Below, piece by piece: positions 27,489 through 34,953 of a stretch of 64,000 nt of DNA. A model generated the notes under the pieces. It was not told the origin of the DNA. It ran no database searches and saw only the letters and a list, made by a program, of their open reading frames with translations. The position numbers were made by a program, and so were the translations under genes. Numbering within the stretch: the first letter of the stretch is position 1; each line of letters opens with the position of its first letter. The stretch spans positions 496,001-560,000 of the forward strand of contig CAVZDW010000012.1 of assembly GCA_963774155.1 (NCBI GenBank). Reading direction: 5' to 3'. Source of the DNA: DASSUW01 sp963774155. Its GTDB lineage: Bacteria > Actinomycetota > Thermoleophilia > Solirubrobacterales > Solirubrobacteraceae.

Positions 27489-28279
27489 CTACGGGTTGAC
27501 GCTCCGCCCGGACCACGTGCGCCAGTCCGACCCGCCCTCGTCGTCCTTCTTGTCGTCGTCGTCTTCTTCTCGTCGTCGTCCGACGACGTGGGCGGCTCGA
27601 ACTGCGTCTGCTCGCCCTGGACCTCGGTGGGCTGCTCCTCGAACGGCGCGGGCTCGTCGGTGCGCTCCGGGACGGGCGGGCTCCAGCCGCTCGACGTGTC
27701 CGTCGGCTGGTCGACCGGCGCGGCGTCCGTGTCGGGCAGCGGCTCCGCGTCGCGCTCGATCTCCGCGTCGGAGCTCGCGAGGGGTTCGATCTGCTCGCCG
27801 GCCAGCGGGTTGGCGGCCTCGTCGATCGCGTCGTCGATCGCTCGCTCGGCGTCGGAGATGCCGGGGGCGGTGGGCTCCGCGGCCTCGACGAGGTCGTGCT
27901 CGGCCTGCTCCAGGCCCTCGGACTCGCCCTCGCCGGCCTCGACCAGCGGGCGCTCCGCCTCGGTCGCCCGGTCGTGGCTGATGCCGGCGTAGTCGCTGAC
28001 GACGCCGCCGATGTTGGCGGCCTCGGCCGCGGCGGCGGCCTCCTCGGCGGCCTCGTCGATCGCCTCCGGCTCCTGCGGGTCGGGGGCCGGCACGGGCGTG
28101 GCCGTGTTGGCCACGGGACCGGACACGTCGTAGTTCGACGGCGCGGGCGGGGGCGGCGGCGCCGGCGGCTCGTAGGTCTGGCCGCGGCCCGGCAGCAGCC
28201 CGGCGACCTTGTCGCGCTTGAGCAGCACGCCGGCGGCGACGACCGCGGCTCCGAAGAGCAGCAGCTTGGTTCGGGCCAT
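27489..28279 (-). CDS. Acidic low-complexity protein with N-terminal hydrophobic anchor; frame broken near 27560-27572
   Basis: Unknown function. It starts MARTKLLLFGAAVVAAGVLL (ATG 28279, AAGGAG 8 nt upstream), then a Pro-rich stretch and about 200 residues rich in Glu, Asp, Ala and Pro. The frame from the start runs into TTTTRRTTRA and ends at 27410 inside the palindrome. Shifting by one base after DDDEKK gives DDDDKKDDEGGSDWRTWSGRSVNP, ending at 27489 just outside the palindrome. The shifted reading is favoured, implying a one-base deletion in an AAG/GAC repeat. The length after correction is 263 aa. Confidence 0.6.
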
Positions 28280-28362
28280 GAAAGGTTCTCCTTGGCGGTC
28301 TCGGTCGAGAAGTCTCAACCGGGACGGTACCCGGACGGCGTGCCGCGACGAACCCCGGAACG

Positions 28363-28388
28363 AAATCGGGGCCCGAAGGCCCCGATTT
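28363..28388. terminator. Intrinsic terminator downstream of csrA
   Basis: An 11-bp stem AAATCGGGGCC (28363-28373) paired with GGCCCCGATTT (28378-28388), loop CGAA. It directly follows the csrA stop on the minus strand and ends the leftward flagellar operon. The T run on the plus side (28386-28390) would also stop rightward readthrough. Confidence 0.82.
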
Positions 28389-28389
28389 T

Positions 28390-28614
28390 TCAGGCGTCGT
28401 TCTTGGTCGGGACCGGAAGGTCCTCGGGAGCGGCGTCGGCGGCGGCGCGGTTCTCATCGCGCACGGCGTTCCAGATCTCCTCGCGGTAGACCGGGACCGC
28501 GCGCGGCGCCTGGATGCCGACGCGCACGGAGTTTCCGACGATCTCCATCACATGCACGACGATGTCGTCGCCGAGCATGATCTTCTCGCCAGGACGGCGG
28601 GTGATGATGAGCAT
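28390..28614 (-). CDS. csrA: CsrA, translational regulator
   Basis: 74 aa, starting MLIITRRPGEKIMLGDDIVVHVMEI, with the RNA-binding VPVYREEIW (Arg44, the key residue in the family). CsrA binds GGA motifs near ribosome-binding sites and represses translation. In flagellated Gram-positives its main target is flagellin mRNA, and FliW, encoded next to it, antagonises it. Its own leader reads AGGAGGA seven bases before the ATG, a possible autoregulatory site. Last gene of the leftward flagellar operon. Confidence 0.96.
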   Translation of the reverse strand: MLIITRRPGEKIMLGDDIVVHVMEIVGNSVRVGIQAPRAVPVYREEIWNAVRDENRAAADAAPEDLPVPTKNDA

Positions 28615-28658
28615 GAAGATTCCTCCTTGGAAAGCTTCGAAAGGTTCGAAAGAAGAGT

Positions 28659-28683
28659 ATTGCGCGGTTTGCGCCCGCGCAAT
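28659..28683. other. Hairpin in the fliW-csrA gap
   Basis: A 9-bp perfect stem, ATTGCGCGG (28659-28667) with CCGCGCAAT (28675-28683), loop of 7. It occupies the middle of the 78-bp gap between fliW and csrA. It has no T-run strong enough for a classic terminator on the minus strand. It may modulate readthrough or mRNA processing so that csrA and fliW are expressed at different levels. Confidence 0.45.
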
Positions 28684-28692
28684 CGGCCGTCG

Positions 28693-29145
28693 CTAGGCGA
28701 CGGCCGGCTGCGGAGCGGCGACGACGGCCTCGGGGAACAGCGCGGCGCGGACGGGAGCGTCCTTCGCCTCGTTGATCACCTGGTGGCCACGGCCGCCTGA
28801 GATGACGATCGGCGCGCGGAGGTTCGCGCTGAAGTCCGAGAGCTCGGAACCGGCGCGGACGGTCACATACACGACCGTGTCGTCGCCGGCGTCGACGCGC
28901 TCGGTCTCCTCGTCGGACAGCTCGACCTCGTAGGAGGCGAAGAAGGCCCAGGGGCTCGTGACGGGCAGCGCGAGGCTGGGATCGTCGATCGAGTGCAGCC
29001 ACTGGAACGGGCCGTCGGTGATCTCGCCGACGATGGTCCAGCGGCTGGAGTCGAGGCCGATCAGGCCGGCCGGGAACTCGATGATCGCGTCGGCCTCGAT
29101 CTCGAGGGTGCCGAAACGCGTGCTCTCGACGGTCAAGGTGGACAT
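28693..29145 (-). CDS. fliW: FliW, flagellar assembly factor
   Basis: 150 aa. MSTLTVESTRFGTLEIEADAIIEFPAGLIGLDSSRWTIVGE matches the FliW start, followed by GPFQWLHSIDDPSLALPVTSPW and VYVTVRAGSELSDFSANLRAPIVI. FliW binds free flagellin and, when released, binds CsrA, relieving flagellin-mRNA repression. ATG 29145 is chosen for homology and an AGGAG 10 nt upstream. Adjacent to csrA, as in Bacillus. Confidence 0.95.
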   Translation of the reverse strand: MSTLTVESTRFGTLEIEADAIIEFPAGLIGLDSSRWTIVGEITDGPFQWLHSIDDPSLALPVTSPWAFFASYEVELSDEETERVDAGDDTVVYVTVRAGSELSDFSANLRAPIVISGGRGHQVINEAKDAPVRAALFPEAVVAAPQPAVA

Positions 29146-29209
29146 TGCGGTTGCTGCTCCTTGGGTTCCGAGGGACGGGAGGGAGGGAAAGGACTCGGCT
29201 GCGCCCGGA

Positions 29210-30136
29210 TCAGCGCAGGAAGTCCATGAGGGAGGTCTGGACGATGCTTGCCCCCGCACGGAGGGCGGCCTGGTAGGCGGCGGTCTGGGAGTTGAGCTCG
29301 ATCAGGGTCTTCGCGAGATCGGCGTCCTCGACGCTCGAGAGCTGCCTGACCGTCGCGTCCTCGACCTCGCCGAGGCGCGTCATCGCGGCCTCGAGGCGGT
29401 TGCTGCGGGCGCCGTTGGCGGCGCGCACCTCGAGGATGGCGTCGAGGCTGGCGTCGAGCCGGGTCTGGTCGGTACCGCGCAGGGAGGCGCCGTCGCCGGC
29501 CCGCAGGTGGCCGACCGCGTCGCGCAGGGTGTCGAGCAGCTTGTCGTCGCCCGCGGCCTGACCGTCACCGAGGATCTGGCGGCCGACCACGTTGATGTTC
29601 ATGGTCACGCCGGGCCCGATCACGCGGGCGATGCCGGGGACCATCGGGTCCAGGCCGCCCTCGTCGCCCTTGTAGGCGTCGTCGGCGCCGAGCTCGTACG
29701 GGCGGACCGCGGTCTCGCCGCCGGAGAAGACGTAGCTGCCGCGGTAGGTCGCGTTGGCGTTCTGCTTGATCGACTCGATGATCTGCTCGAGCTCGGCGGC
29801 GATGGCGTCGCGCGACGTCTGGTCGGTCGCGTCGTTGCCGCCCTGGACGAGCAGGTCCCTGGCATCCTGGATCGACTTCGTGATCAGGTCCATGGCCTGC
29901 TCGGAGGCCTCCTGCCAGCCCATGCCGTCCTCGACGTTGCGCTGGTACTGCTGCGTCGCCTCGATGTTCTGCCGCAGCGCCATGGCGCGCGAAGCGTTGA
30001 ACGGATCGTCCGACGGCTTGCTGATCTCCTTGTTGGAGGCCGCCTTCATCTGCGACTTCGTCAGCTTGTCGGTGATCGAGTTGAGGTCCGCGAGCACGTT
30101 GCGCGTGACCATCGAGGTGGTGATGCGCATGGCCAT
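29210..30136 (-). CDS. flgL: Flagellar hook-filament junction protein FlgL
   Basis: 308 aa. The flagellin-like N-terminus is MAMRITTSMVTRNVLADLNSITDKLTKSQMKAASNKEISKPSDDP. The C-terminus is LAKTLIELNSQTAAYQAALRAGASIVQTSLMDFLR. These helices form the coiled-coil core shared with flagellin. The length is near the E. coli protein (317 aa). It follows flgK with a TAATG overlap. A second in-frame ATG at 30130 is an alternative start. Confidence 0.95.
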   Translation of the reverse strand: MAMRITTSMVTRNVLADLNSITDKLTKSQMKAASNKEISKPSDDPFNASRAMALRQNIEATQQYQRNVEDGMGWQEASEQAMDLITKSIQDARDLLVQGGNDATDQTSRDAIAAELEQIIESIKQNANATYRGSYVFSGGETAVRPYELGADDAYKGDEGGLDPMVPGIARVIGPGVTMNINVVGRQILGDGQAAGDDKLLDTLRDAVGHLRAGDGASLRGTDQTRLDASLDAILEVRAANGARSNRLEAAMTRLGEVEDATVRQLSSVEDADLAKTLIELNSQTAAYQAALRAGASIVQTSLMDFLR

Positions 30137-31509
30137 TAGAGACCCACCCGGCCCGTGCGGTTGATGAGGACGTCGAGCATCTCGTCCATCGTGCTCATGG
30201 CGCGCGAGGACGCCTGGTAGGCACGCTGGAAGCGGACGAGGTTGGACATCTCCTCGTCCATCGACACGCCGGACACGCTCTGGCGGCGGTTCTCGACCGC
30301 GTCGGTGAGCGCCTGCTGGTTGCCCTCCTGGCGGCCGGCCTCGCGCACCTGGGCGCCGACCTGCGCGACGAACGCGCGGTACTGGCCGTCCACGGCGGCG
30401 TTGTCGCGAAGCTGCGAGATGGCCAGCGCGATGTCGCGCGAGCCGGAGGCGCCGCTGCCGGCGACGACCGCGCTCGGGTTGGCCTGCAGCGCGGCGTCGA
30501 CGTCGAGCGTGCCCGCGGCGGGCGTGCCGACGGAGAAGAACGTGCCGATGTAGGTCGTGTTGACCAGCGTGGCCAGCGACGAGGCGACGGTGTCGAGCGA
30601 GGTGAGGTAGCCGTCGATCGTGCCGCCCGGCTTGGTGGCCTCGAGCAGACCGCCGAGGCGGCCGCCGGGCGACCAGGCGTCGGCGGCCGGCGGGCCGGCC
30701 CACGTCGCGGTGTCGCCGGTGACGATCGGGTAGGTCGTGCCGGCCGCGGCCTTGTCGACGAACGCGACGTTGAGCGTGCCGTCGCTCTGCTCCTCGACCG
30801 AGATCTGGCCGAACTCGGAGAGCTGGTCGAGCAGCTGGTCGCGGCGGTCGAGCAGGTCGTTCGGCAGGTCGCCGGCCGTGATGTAGCGGCTGATGGTGTC
30901 GTTGAGCTGGCCGAGCTCCGTCGCGATCTGCGCGATCTCGCCGCCCGGGTCGCCGGCGCCGGCGGGGCGCGCGAGGTCGGCGTACTCGGCGTAGGACTGG
31001 CTCCGGACGAGGCCCATCTGGTCGCGGATCGACTTGAAGGCGTCGGCCAGGCCGCCGGCCTGCTCGACCAGCGCCTGCTTGGCGGCGCCTGGGTCGGCGT
31101 TGGCGTTGGCGAGGTTGGCCCACGCGTCCCAGAACTTGGCGAGCTGCTCGTTGAGCCCGTTCTCGCCCGGCTCGGCCAGCGCGGCCTCGGCCTGCTCGAG
31201 CGCCCCGGCGCGAGCGGACCACTCGCCGAGGTTGGTGTTCTGCGCGCGGTACTGGAGGTCGACGAACTGGTCGCGGACGCGGCGGAAGGTCTGGACGTCG
31301 ACGCCCGAGCCGAGGTGCGCGCCGGCGCCGCCGGCGATGCCGCCGGCCGCGATCTGCAGCGCCGGGGAGGCGATGAGGACCGCCTCCTGGCGCGAGTAGC
31401 CCTTGGTGGAGGCGTTCGCGATGTTGTGGCCGGCCGTGTCGAGCAGCCGCTGCTGGGCGAGGAGCCCGCGCAGCGAGGTCTGGAGGCCGTAGAAGGAGGA
31501 GATCGACAT
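30136..31509 (-). CDS. flgK: Flagellar hook-associated protein FlgK
   Basis: 457 aa. The N-terminus MSISSFYGLQTSLRGLLAQQRLLDTAGHNIANASTKGYSRQEAVL carries the rod/hook ANxxTxGY motif. The C-terminus is SVSGVSMDEEMSNLVRFQRAYQASSRAMSTMDEMLDVLINRTGRVGL. It is the first junction protein between hook and filament. It is somewhat shorter than the E. coli protein (547 aa). It sits between flgN (its export chaperone) and flgL. Confidence 0.96.
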   Translation of the reverse strand: MSISSFYGLQTSLRGLLAQQRLLDTAGHNIANASTKGYSRQEAVLIASPALQIAAGGIAGGAGAHLGSGVDVQTFRRVRDQFVDLQYRAQNTNLGEWSARAGALEQAEAALAEPGENGLNEQLAKFWDAWANLANANADPGAAKQALVEQAGGLADAFKSIRDQMGLVRSQSYAEYADLARPAGAGDPGGEIAQIATELGQLNDTISRYITAGDLPNDLLDRRDQLLDQLSEFGQISVEEQSDGTLNVAFVDKAAAGTTYPIVTGDTATWAGPPAADAWSPGGRLGGLLEATKPGGTIDGYLTSLDTVASSLATLVNTTYIGTFFSVGTPAAGTLDVDAALQANPSAVVAGSGASGSRDIALAISQLRDNAAVDGQYRAFVAQVGAQVREAGRQEGNQQALTDAVENRRQSVSGVSMDEEMSNLVRFQRAYQASSRAMSTMDEMLDVLINRTGRVGL

Positions 31510-31512
31510 CGG

Positions 31513-32019
31513 CTAGGCCTGCAGGTCCAGGGCGCGGTGGATCGGGGGCGCCGTCGGGGCGGTGCCACCGGCGTTGGGGCGGCCGTAGCCGGGCTCGGTC
31601 TCCTGGCCCACGAGACGGGTCAGGTGGGCGAGGAAGGAGAGCTCCTGACGCATCAGGGCGCGGTTGATGCCGTGCTCGCGAGCGATCTCGGCCAGCAGGC
31701 CGCGCAGCTCGGCGGAGCGATCGCGGGCCGCGGTGGCGGCGCCGGGGGAGACGAGCGCGCAGAGGCGCTCGAGCGTGACCTGGGTGGCCGGGACGCCGAG
31801 CGCGATGCCGGCGCGCTGGAGCAGCGCGGCACGGTCCTGCTCGAGCGAGCCGCGACGGCCCATCTCGGTCTGCACGTCGGCGAGGCGGGCGAGGACGGCG
31901 TCCACGTCGCGGGCGCGGATGGCCTTGCCCTGCTCGAGCACGAGCGCGAGCAGCTTGCTGCCCGAGGCGATCTGGGTGTCGAGGTGCGCGAGCAGCTCGG
32001 CTTCGAGGACGGTGCTCAT
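31513..32019 (-). CDS. flgN: FlgN family export chaperone
   Basis: 168 aa, almost entirely helical: LEAELLAHLDTQIASGSKLLALVLEQGKAIRARDVDAVLARL, then LFAEIAREHGINRALMRQELSFLAHLTRLVG-type sequence. This is the FlgN pattern of an all-helical chaperone for FlgK and FlgL. It ends 3 bp before flgK. Its ATG overlaps the stop of the rod-binding protein gene. The identity rests on pattern and position. Confidence 0.82.
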   Translation of the reverse strand: MSTVLEAELLAHLDTQIASGSKLLALVLEQGKAIRARDVDAVLARLADVQTEMGRRGSLEQDRAALLQRAGIALGVPATQVTLERLCALVSPGAATAARDRSAELRGLLAEIAREHGINRALMRQELSFLAHLTRLVGQETEPGYGRPNAGGTAPTAPPIHRALDLQA

Positions 32020-32291
32020 CAGGCGTCCTTCCGCATCGACGGGTAGAGCTGCGCGGCGAGGCCGATGCCGCCGTTGGCGATCAGGCCGCCGGTGAAGGCC
32101 TCCTGCATCGCGGCGGCGTGCGGGCCTTCGGTCATCTCGCCCTTGGGCAGCATGTCGCCGACGAGCTGGCCGAGCAGGATCTGCTCGAAGCCGAGCGCGG
32201 CGGTGTACGCCTGGCGGTCGGCCTTGGAGCCCTCGCGGACGGAGGCCGGCAGGGCGCTGGACGGCACCGTGGGAAGGCCGTCGATGCTCAT
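32019..32291 (-). CDS. flgJ: FlgJ N-terminal-like rod-binding protein
   Basis: 90 aa: AYTAALGFEQILLGQLVGDMLPKGEMTEGPHAAAMQEAFTGGLIANGGIGLAAQL. This matches the rod-capping (Rod-binding) domain of FlgJ: FExxLxxxLxxxM and a C-terminal GGxGLAxxL. The muramidase half of enteric FlgJ is absent. A separate lytic transglycosylase gene lies at 45944. Coupled to flgG and flgN by overlapping start/stop codons. Confidence 0.85.
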   Translation of the reverse strand: MSIDGLPTVPSSALPASVREGSKADRQAYTAALGFEQILLGQLVGDMLPKGEMTEGPHAAAMQEAFTGGLIANGGIGLAAQLYPSMRKDA

Positions 32292-33025
32292 CGCTTCACC
32301 TGGTTGGCGATGCCCATCATCTCGTCGGCCGTGGTGATGGCCTTGGAGGCGAGCTGGTAGGCGCGCTGGGACTCGATCATCGAGACCATGGCCTCGGACA
32401 TGTCGGTGTTGGAGGCCTCGAGCGCGCCCTGGGTGAGCATGGTCGCGCGCGGCGCGGCGACGGCGGGGCCCGAGGCGGCCGAGGTGACGAAGGCGTTGTC
32501 GCCGGTCGAGACGAGGCCCTGGACCGAGCGGACGGTGACGATGTCGAGCCGGCCGACGCGGCGGCCGCCGGCGAGCACGGTGCCGTCCTGGCCGACGGTG
32601 ACGCCGTCCTCGCCGATCCCGTCGGGGATCTTGATGGCGGGCTGCATGAGCGCGCCGGAAGCGGTCGTGAGGTTGCCGGCGCCGTCGATGTGCAGGCCGC
32701 CGTCACGGGTCAGGGCATCGCGACCGTCCGCCAGGCGGACGCGCAGGAAGCCCTCGCCCTGGATGGCGACGTCGAGGGGACGGTCGGTGCGCTGCAGGCT
32801 GCCCTGCGCGAAGGCGCGGCCGGCGTCGACCGCGGCGGCGCCGGAGCCGGTGCGCACGCCCTGGGCGGACGAGCGGCCGGACTGCTCGTAGACGAGGTCC
32901 CGGAAGCCGACGCGCTGGTGCTTGTAGCCCGTCGTGTTGGCGTTCGCCAGGTCATTGGCGACGGCATCCATTCGCTGCTGCTGCGCCGCCATGCCTGCCG
33001 CGGCTGTGTTAAGGCCTGAGAGCAT
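32288..33025 (-). CDS. flgG: Flagellar distal rod protein FlgG
   Basis: 245 aa. MLSGLNTAAAGMAAQQQRMDAVANDLANANTTGYKHQRVGFRDLVYEQ is the rod-protein N-terminus. The C-terminus has QGALEASNTDMSEAMVSMIESQRAYQLASKAITTADEMMGIANQVKR, the FlgG-type end. It forms the distal rod. Two similar genes are adjacent (this and 33076-33771). This one is the better FlgG candidate by its C-terminal motif. Confidence 0.9.
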   Translation of the reverse strand: MLSGLNTAAAGMAAQQQRMDAVANDLANANTTGYKHQRVGFRDLVYEQSGRSSAQGVRTGSGAAAVDAGRAFAQGSLQRTDRPLDVAIQGEGFLRVRLADGRDALTRDGGLHIDGAGNLTTASGALMQPAIKIPDGIGEDGVTVGQDGTVLAGGRRVGRLDIVTVRSVQGLVSTGDNAFVTSAASGPAVAAPRATMLTQGALEASNTDMSEAMVSMIESQRAYQLASKAITTADEMMGIANQVKR

Positions 33026-33075
33026 CTAGGTGGGGTGTTCGGCCGTTCAGCGCCGAACTTGAGCGACGAGGCGGC

Positions 33076-33771
33076 TCAGCCGCCGGAGACGGAGCCGACC
33101 TTGGAGACGGCCTGACCGAGCGTCTCGTCGATCGCCTGGATCACCTTCTGGCCCGCCTCGAAGGCGCGCATCGAGGCGATCATGTCCACCATGGAGCGAG
33201 CGGGGTCGGCGCCGGAGCCCTCGAGGGCGCCGGAGCGGACCGTGCCGGCAGGAGCGGCGCCCGCGGGGGTGCCGGTGACGAGCGAGTCGCCTTCCTTGCG
33301 CGGGTTCGTGAGGAGGGTCACGCCGATCAGGCGCGGGTCGACCTTGCCCTCGGCGCCGGCGGCGATCGGGCGGCCGCCGGTGCCGAGCACCAGATGGCCC
33401 TGGGCCGTGATCAGCTGGCCGTTGGTGTCGAGCGAGAACTGGCCGTTGCGCGTGTAGCGCACCCCCTGCGGGGTCTGCACGGAGAAGAAGCCCTCGCCGG
33501 TGATCGCGAAGTCGAGCGGCTCGCCGGTGTCGCGGGCCGCGGTCGGGCGGAAGTCGGTGCGGATCTCGGCCACCTGCACGGCCGTGCTCTGGCGGCCGAC
33601 GACGGCGCCGGTGGCCGAGTTCGCGAGCAGGAGGTCGCCGAACGTGGCCTGCGCCGTGCGGTCGCCCTTGTAGCCAGGGGTCGACGCGTTGGCGAGGTCG
33701 TTCGCGATCTGGTCCTGCCGGATCTGCTCGGCGAGCATGCCCGACGCGGCGATGTAGAGCCCGCGGTCCAT
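33076..33771 (-). CDS. flgF: Flagellar rod protein FlgF-like
   Basis: 231 aa. MDRGLYIAASGMLAEQIRQDQIANDLANASTPGYKGDRTAQATF and C-terminal LEGSGADPARSMVDMIASMRAFEAGQKVIQAIDETLGQAVSKVGSVSGG, a rod-family protein (FlgF/FlgG group). It has IGEGFF-type central sequence (ITGEGFFSVQTPQGVRYTRNGQFSLD). It is first in the leftward operon, ten bases after a sigma-28-type promoter. Annotation pipelines may call it FlgG. Confidence 0.88.
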   Translation of the reverse strand: MDRGLYIAASGMLAEQIRQDQIANDLANASTPGYKGDRTAQATFGDLLLANSATGAVVGRQSTAVQVAEIRTDFRPTAARDTGEPLDFAITGEGFFSVQTPQGVRYTRNGQFSLDTNGQLITAQGHLVLGTGGRPIAAGAEGKVDPRLIGVTLLTNPRKEGDSLVTGTPAGAAPAGTVRSGALEGSGADPARSMVDMIASMRAFEAGQKVIQAIDETLGQAVSKVGSVSGG

Positions 33772-33781
33772 TCCGCCTGAG

Positions 33782-33808
33782 TGATCGGCCGCAGGTGAGG
33801 TACCTTGA
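33782..33808 (-). promoter_or_regulatory. Sigma-28 (FliA)-type promoter of the leftward flgF-csrA operon
   Basis: On the minus strand TCAA (-35), 15 nt, then GCCGATCA (-10), ending 10 bp before the flgF ATG. The same element with the same 15-nt spacer stands before other flagellar operons in this window. The enteric FliA consensus is TAAA-N15-GCCGATAA. Confidence 0.85.
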
Positions 33809-33812
33809 CCTC

Positions 33813-34049
33813 ATGCGCAAAGACGAGGCCGAGGCGCGCAGCGCGCAGCTCAATCGCGAGCATCCGGATCGCGCGACGCACCGCTGGTTCCCGCGCAAGG
33901 ACGCCGCGGGCGAGTGGACCGTCGCCCGGGTCGCCGTAGCAGCGCTGGCGACGCCCACCGGCACCCTTCAGCTCTCGAAGGAGGAGTCTCCGGCCGAGAC
34001 TCCGGGGCAGATGCCCGGTGGCGTGCAGCCCTGGGCGGCCGGTGGTTGA
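33813..34049 (+). CDS. Small hypothetical protein at the head of the rightward flagellar genes
   Basis: 78 aa from ATG 33813: MRKDEAEARSAQLNREHPDRATHRWFPR, then EWTVARVAV and a Pro/Gly-rich tail. No family is recognised with certainty. A GTG at 33795 would add six residues. The ATG is 4 bp from the end of the leftward flgF promoter, so the two strands compete for this stretch. The stop overlaps the next gene. Confidence 0.6.
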   Translation: MRKDEAEARSAQLNREHPDRATHRWFPRKDAAGEWTVARVAVAALATPTGTLQLSKEESPAETPGQMPGGVQPWAAGG

Positions 34050-34614
34050 TCAAGTCGTCGCAGTCAAGACGCTGCTGCTGCAGACGCAGCTGCCCGATGT
34101 GCAGCTGCGGCCGGGCACGTCGGTGGTCGCGCGCGTGCTCTCGCGCGGCGAGCAGCACGGCGTGCTCGTCATCGCCGGCATCCCGCTGACCGCCGAGCTG
34201 CCCAAGGAGGTGGGCCGCACGGGAGAGACCCTGCGCCTGGCCGTCAGCGATGTGACGCCCGAGCGGGTGACGCTGCAGTTGCAGGAAGTCGTGCAGCCGC
34301 CGGTGGCGCCACCGCAGGCGCCGACCGCGCGTGTCGAGGTCGAGGAGCAGGCCCGGACGGTGCGGGTCGGAGACGAGGAACGCCACACGGTGGCACTGAG
34401 CTTCTCCTCCGAGGCCCTTGGCCGGCTGGACCTGCGGCTCGAGGTCGTGGCCGGCGCGCGCGTCCACGCCTCCGTCGAGGCCCCGGCGGGCCGCTCGTAC
34501 GAGCTGGCCGACGCCGCCTCCGGGCGCCTCCAGGACGGTCTTAACGCGCGCACGGGACTCGAAGCCGAGGTGCAGATCACCCCGCGGCGCGAGCCGCTGG
34601 ACGTCTATGCCTGA
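34042..34614 (+). CDS. FliK/YlqG-like protein with Flg_hook-type C-terminal domain
   Basis: About 190 aa from GTG 34042 (GTG 34018 also possible). The N-terminal half, with LPDVQLRPGTSVVARVLSRGEQHGVLVIAGIPLTAELPKEV, resembles an OB/SH3-like region. The C-terminal half, ALSFSSEALGRLDLRLEVVAGARVHASVEAPAGRSYELADAASGRL, follows the Flg_hook (FliK C-terminal) pattern. The next gene encodes an FlhB C-terminal homologue. This pair resembles Bacillus ylqG-ylqH. It is distinct from the true fliK at 46570. The function is not established. Confidence 0.6.
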   Translation: MVDQVVAVKTLLLQTQLPDVQLRPGTSVVARVLSRGEQHGVLVIAGIPLTAELPKEVGRTGETLRLAVSDVTPERVTLQLQEVVQPPVAPPQAPTARVEVEEQARTVRVGDEERHTVALSFSSEALGRLDLRLEVVAGARVHASVEAPAGRSYELADAASGRLQDGLNARTGLEAEVQITPRREPLDVYA

Positions 34615-34876
34615 CCGCGCGGTCACGGCCGCGCTGCGCTACACGGGCACCGGCGCGCCGCAGGTGGTCGCCGCCGGCCGCGGGCACGTGGCGGCGACGA
34701 TCCTCAACGCGGCGCGCGAGGCGGGCGTGCCCGTCCACAAGGACCCCGAGCTGGCCGACGCCCTGGCGCATCTCGCCCTCGGCGGCGACGTGCCGGAGGA
34801 GCTCTGGGCGGCCGTCGCGGAGGCCCTCGCGTGGGCCTATTCGGTGTCGGGGACGGCAATTACCCCGAACGGGTGA
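34607..34876 (+). CDS. FlhB C-terminal domain homologue (YlqH/FhlB-like)
   Basis: 89 aa: ALRYTGTGAPQVVAAGRGHVAATILNAAREAGVPVHKDPELADALAHLALGGDVPEELWAAVAEALAWAYSV. This matches the cytoplasmic C-terminal part of FlhB after the NPTH cleavage site, without the membrane half. Such stand-alone proteins (FhlB, YlqH) can substitute for the FlhB C-terminal fragment in export. It overlaps the FliK-like gene by 8 nt. Confidence 0.85.
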   Translation: MPDRAVTAALRYTGTGAPQVVAAGRGHVAATILNAAREAGVPVHKDPELADALAHLALGGDVPEELWAAVAEALAWAYSVSGTAITPNG

Positions 34877-34903
34877 TCAAGGAGATCGGGTCCAGGCCCG
34901 ATA
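34877..34903 (+). promoter_or_regulatory. Possible FliA-type promoter of the sigma gene (imperfect)
   Basis: TCAA (34877-34880), 15 nt, then GCCCGATA (34896-34903): one extra C compared with GCCGATA. If functional, it would make the sigma factor autoregulated, with a leader of about 45 nt before ATG 34954. An indel in the assembly could also explain the extra base. Confidence 0.35.
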
Positions 34904-34953
34904 CAGGTCCGGTCCGCCAGATCCTTGTCCGTCGCTTAGGAGTCCGTCCCGTC

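Noticed and set aside
33813..34049. The small gene 33813-34049 as FlgM (anti-sigma-28)
   Set aside because: Length and position are compatible, but no FlgM-like C-terminal helices or sigma-binding pattern are seen.
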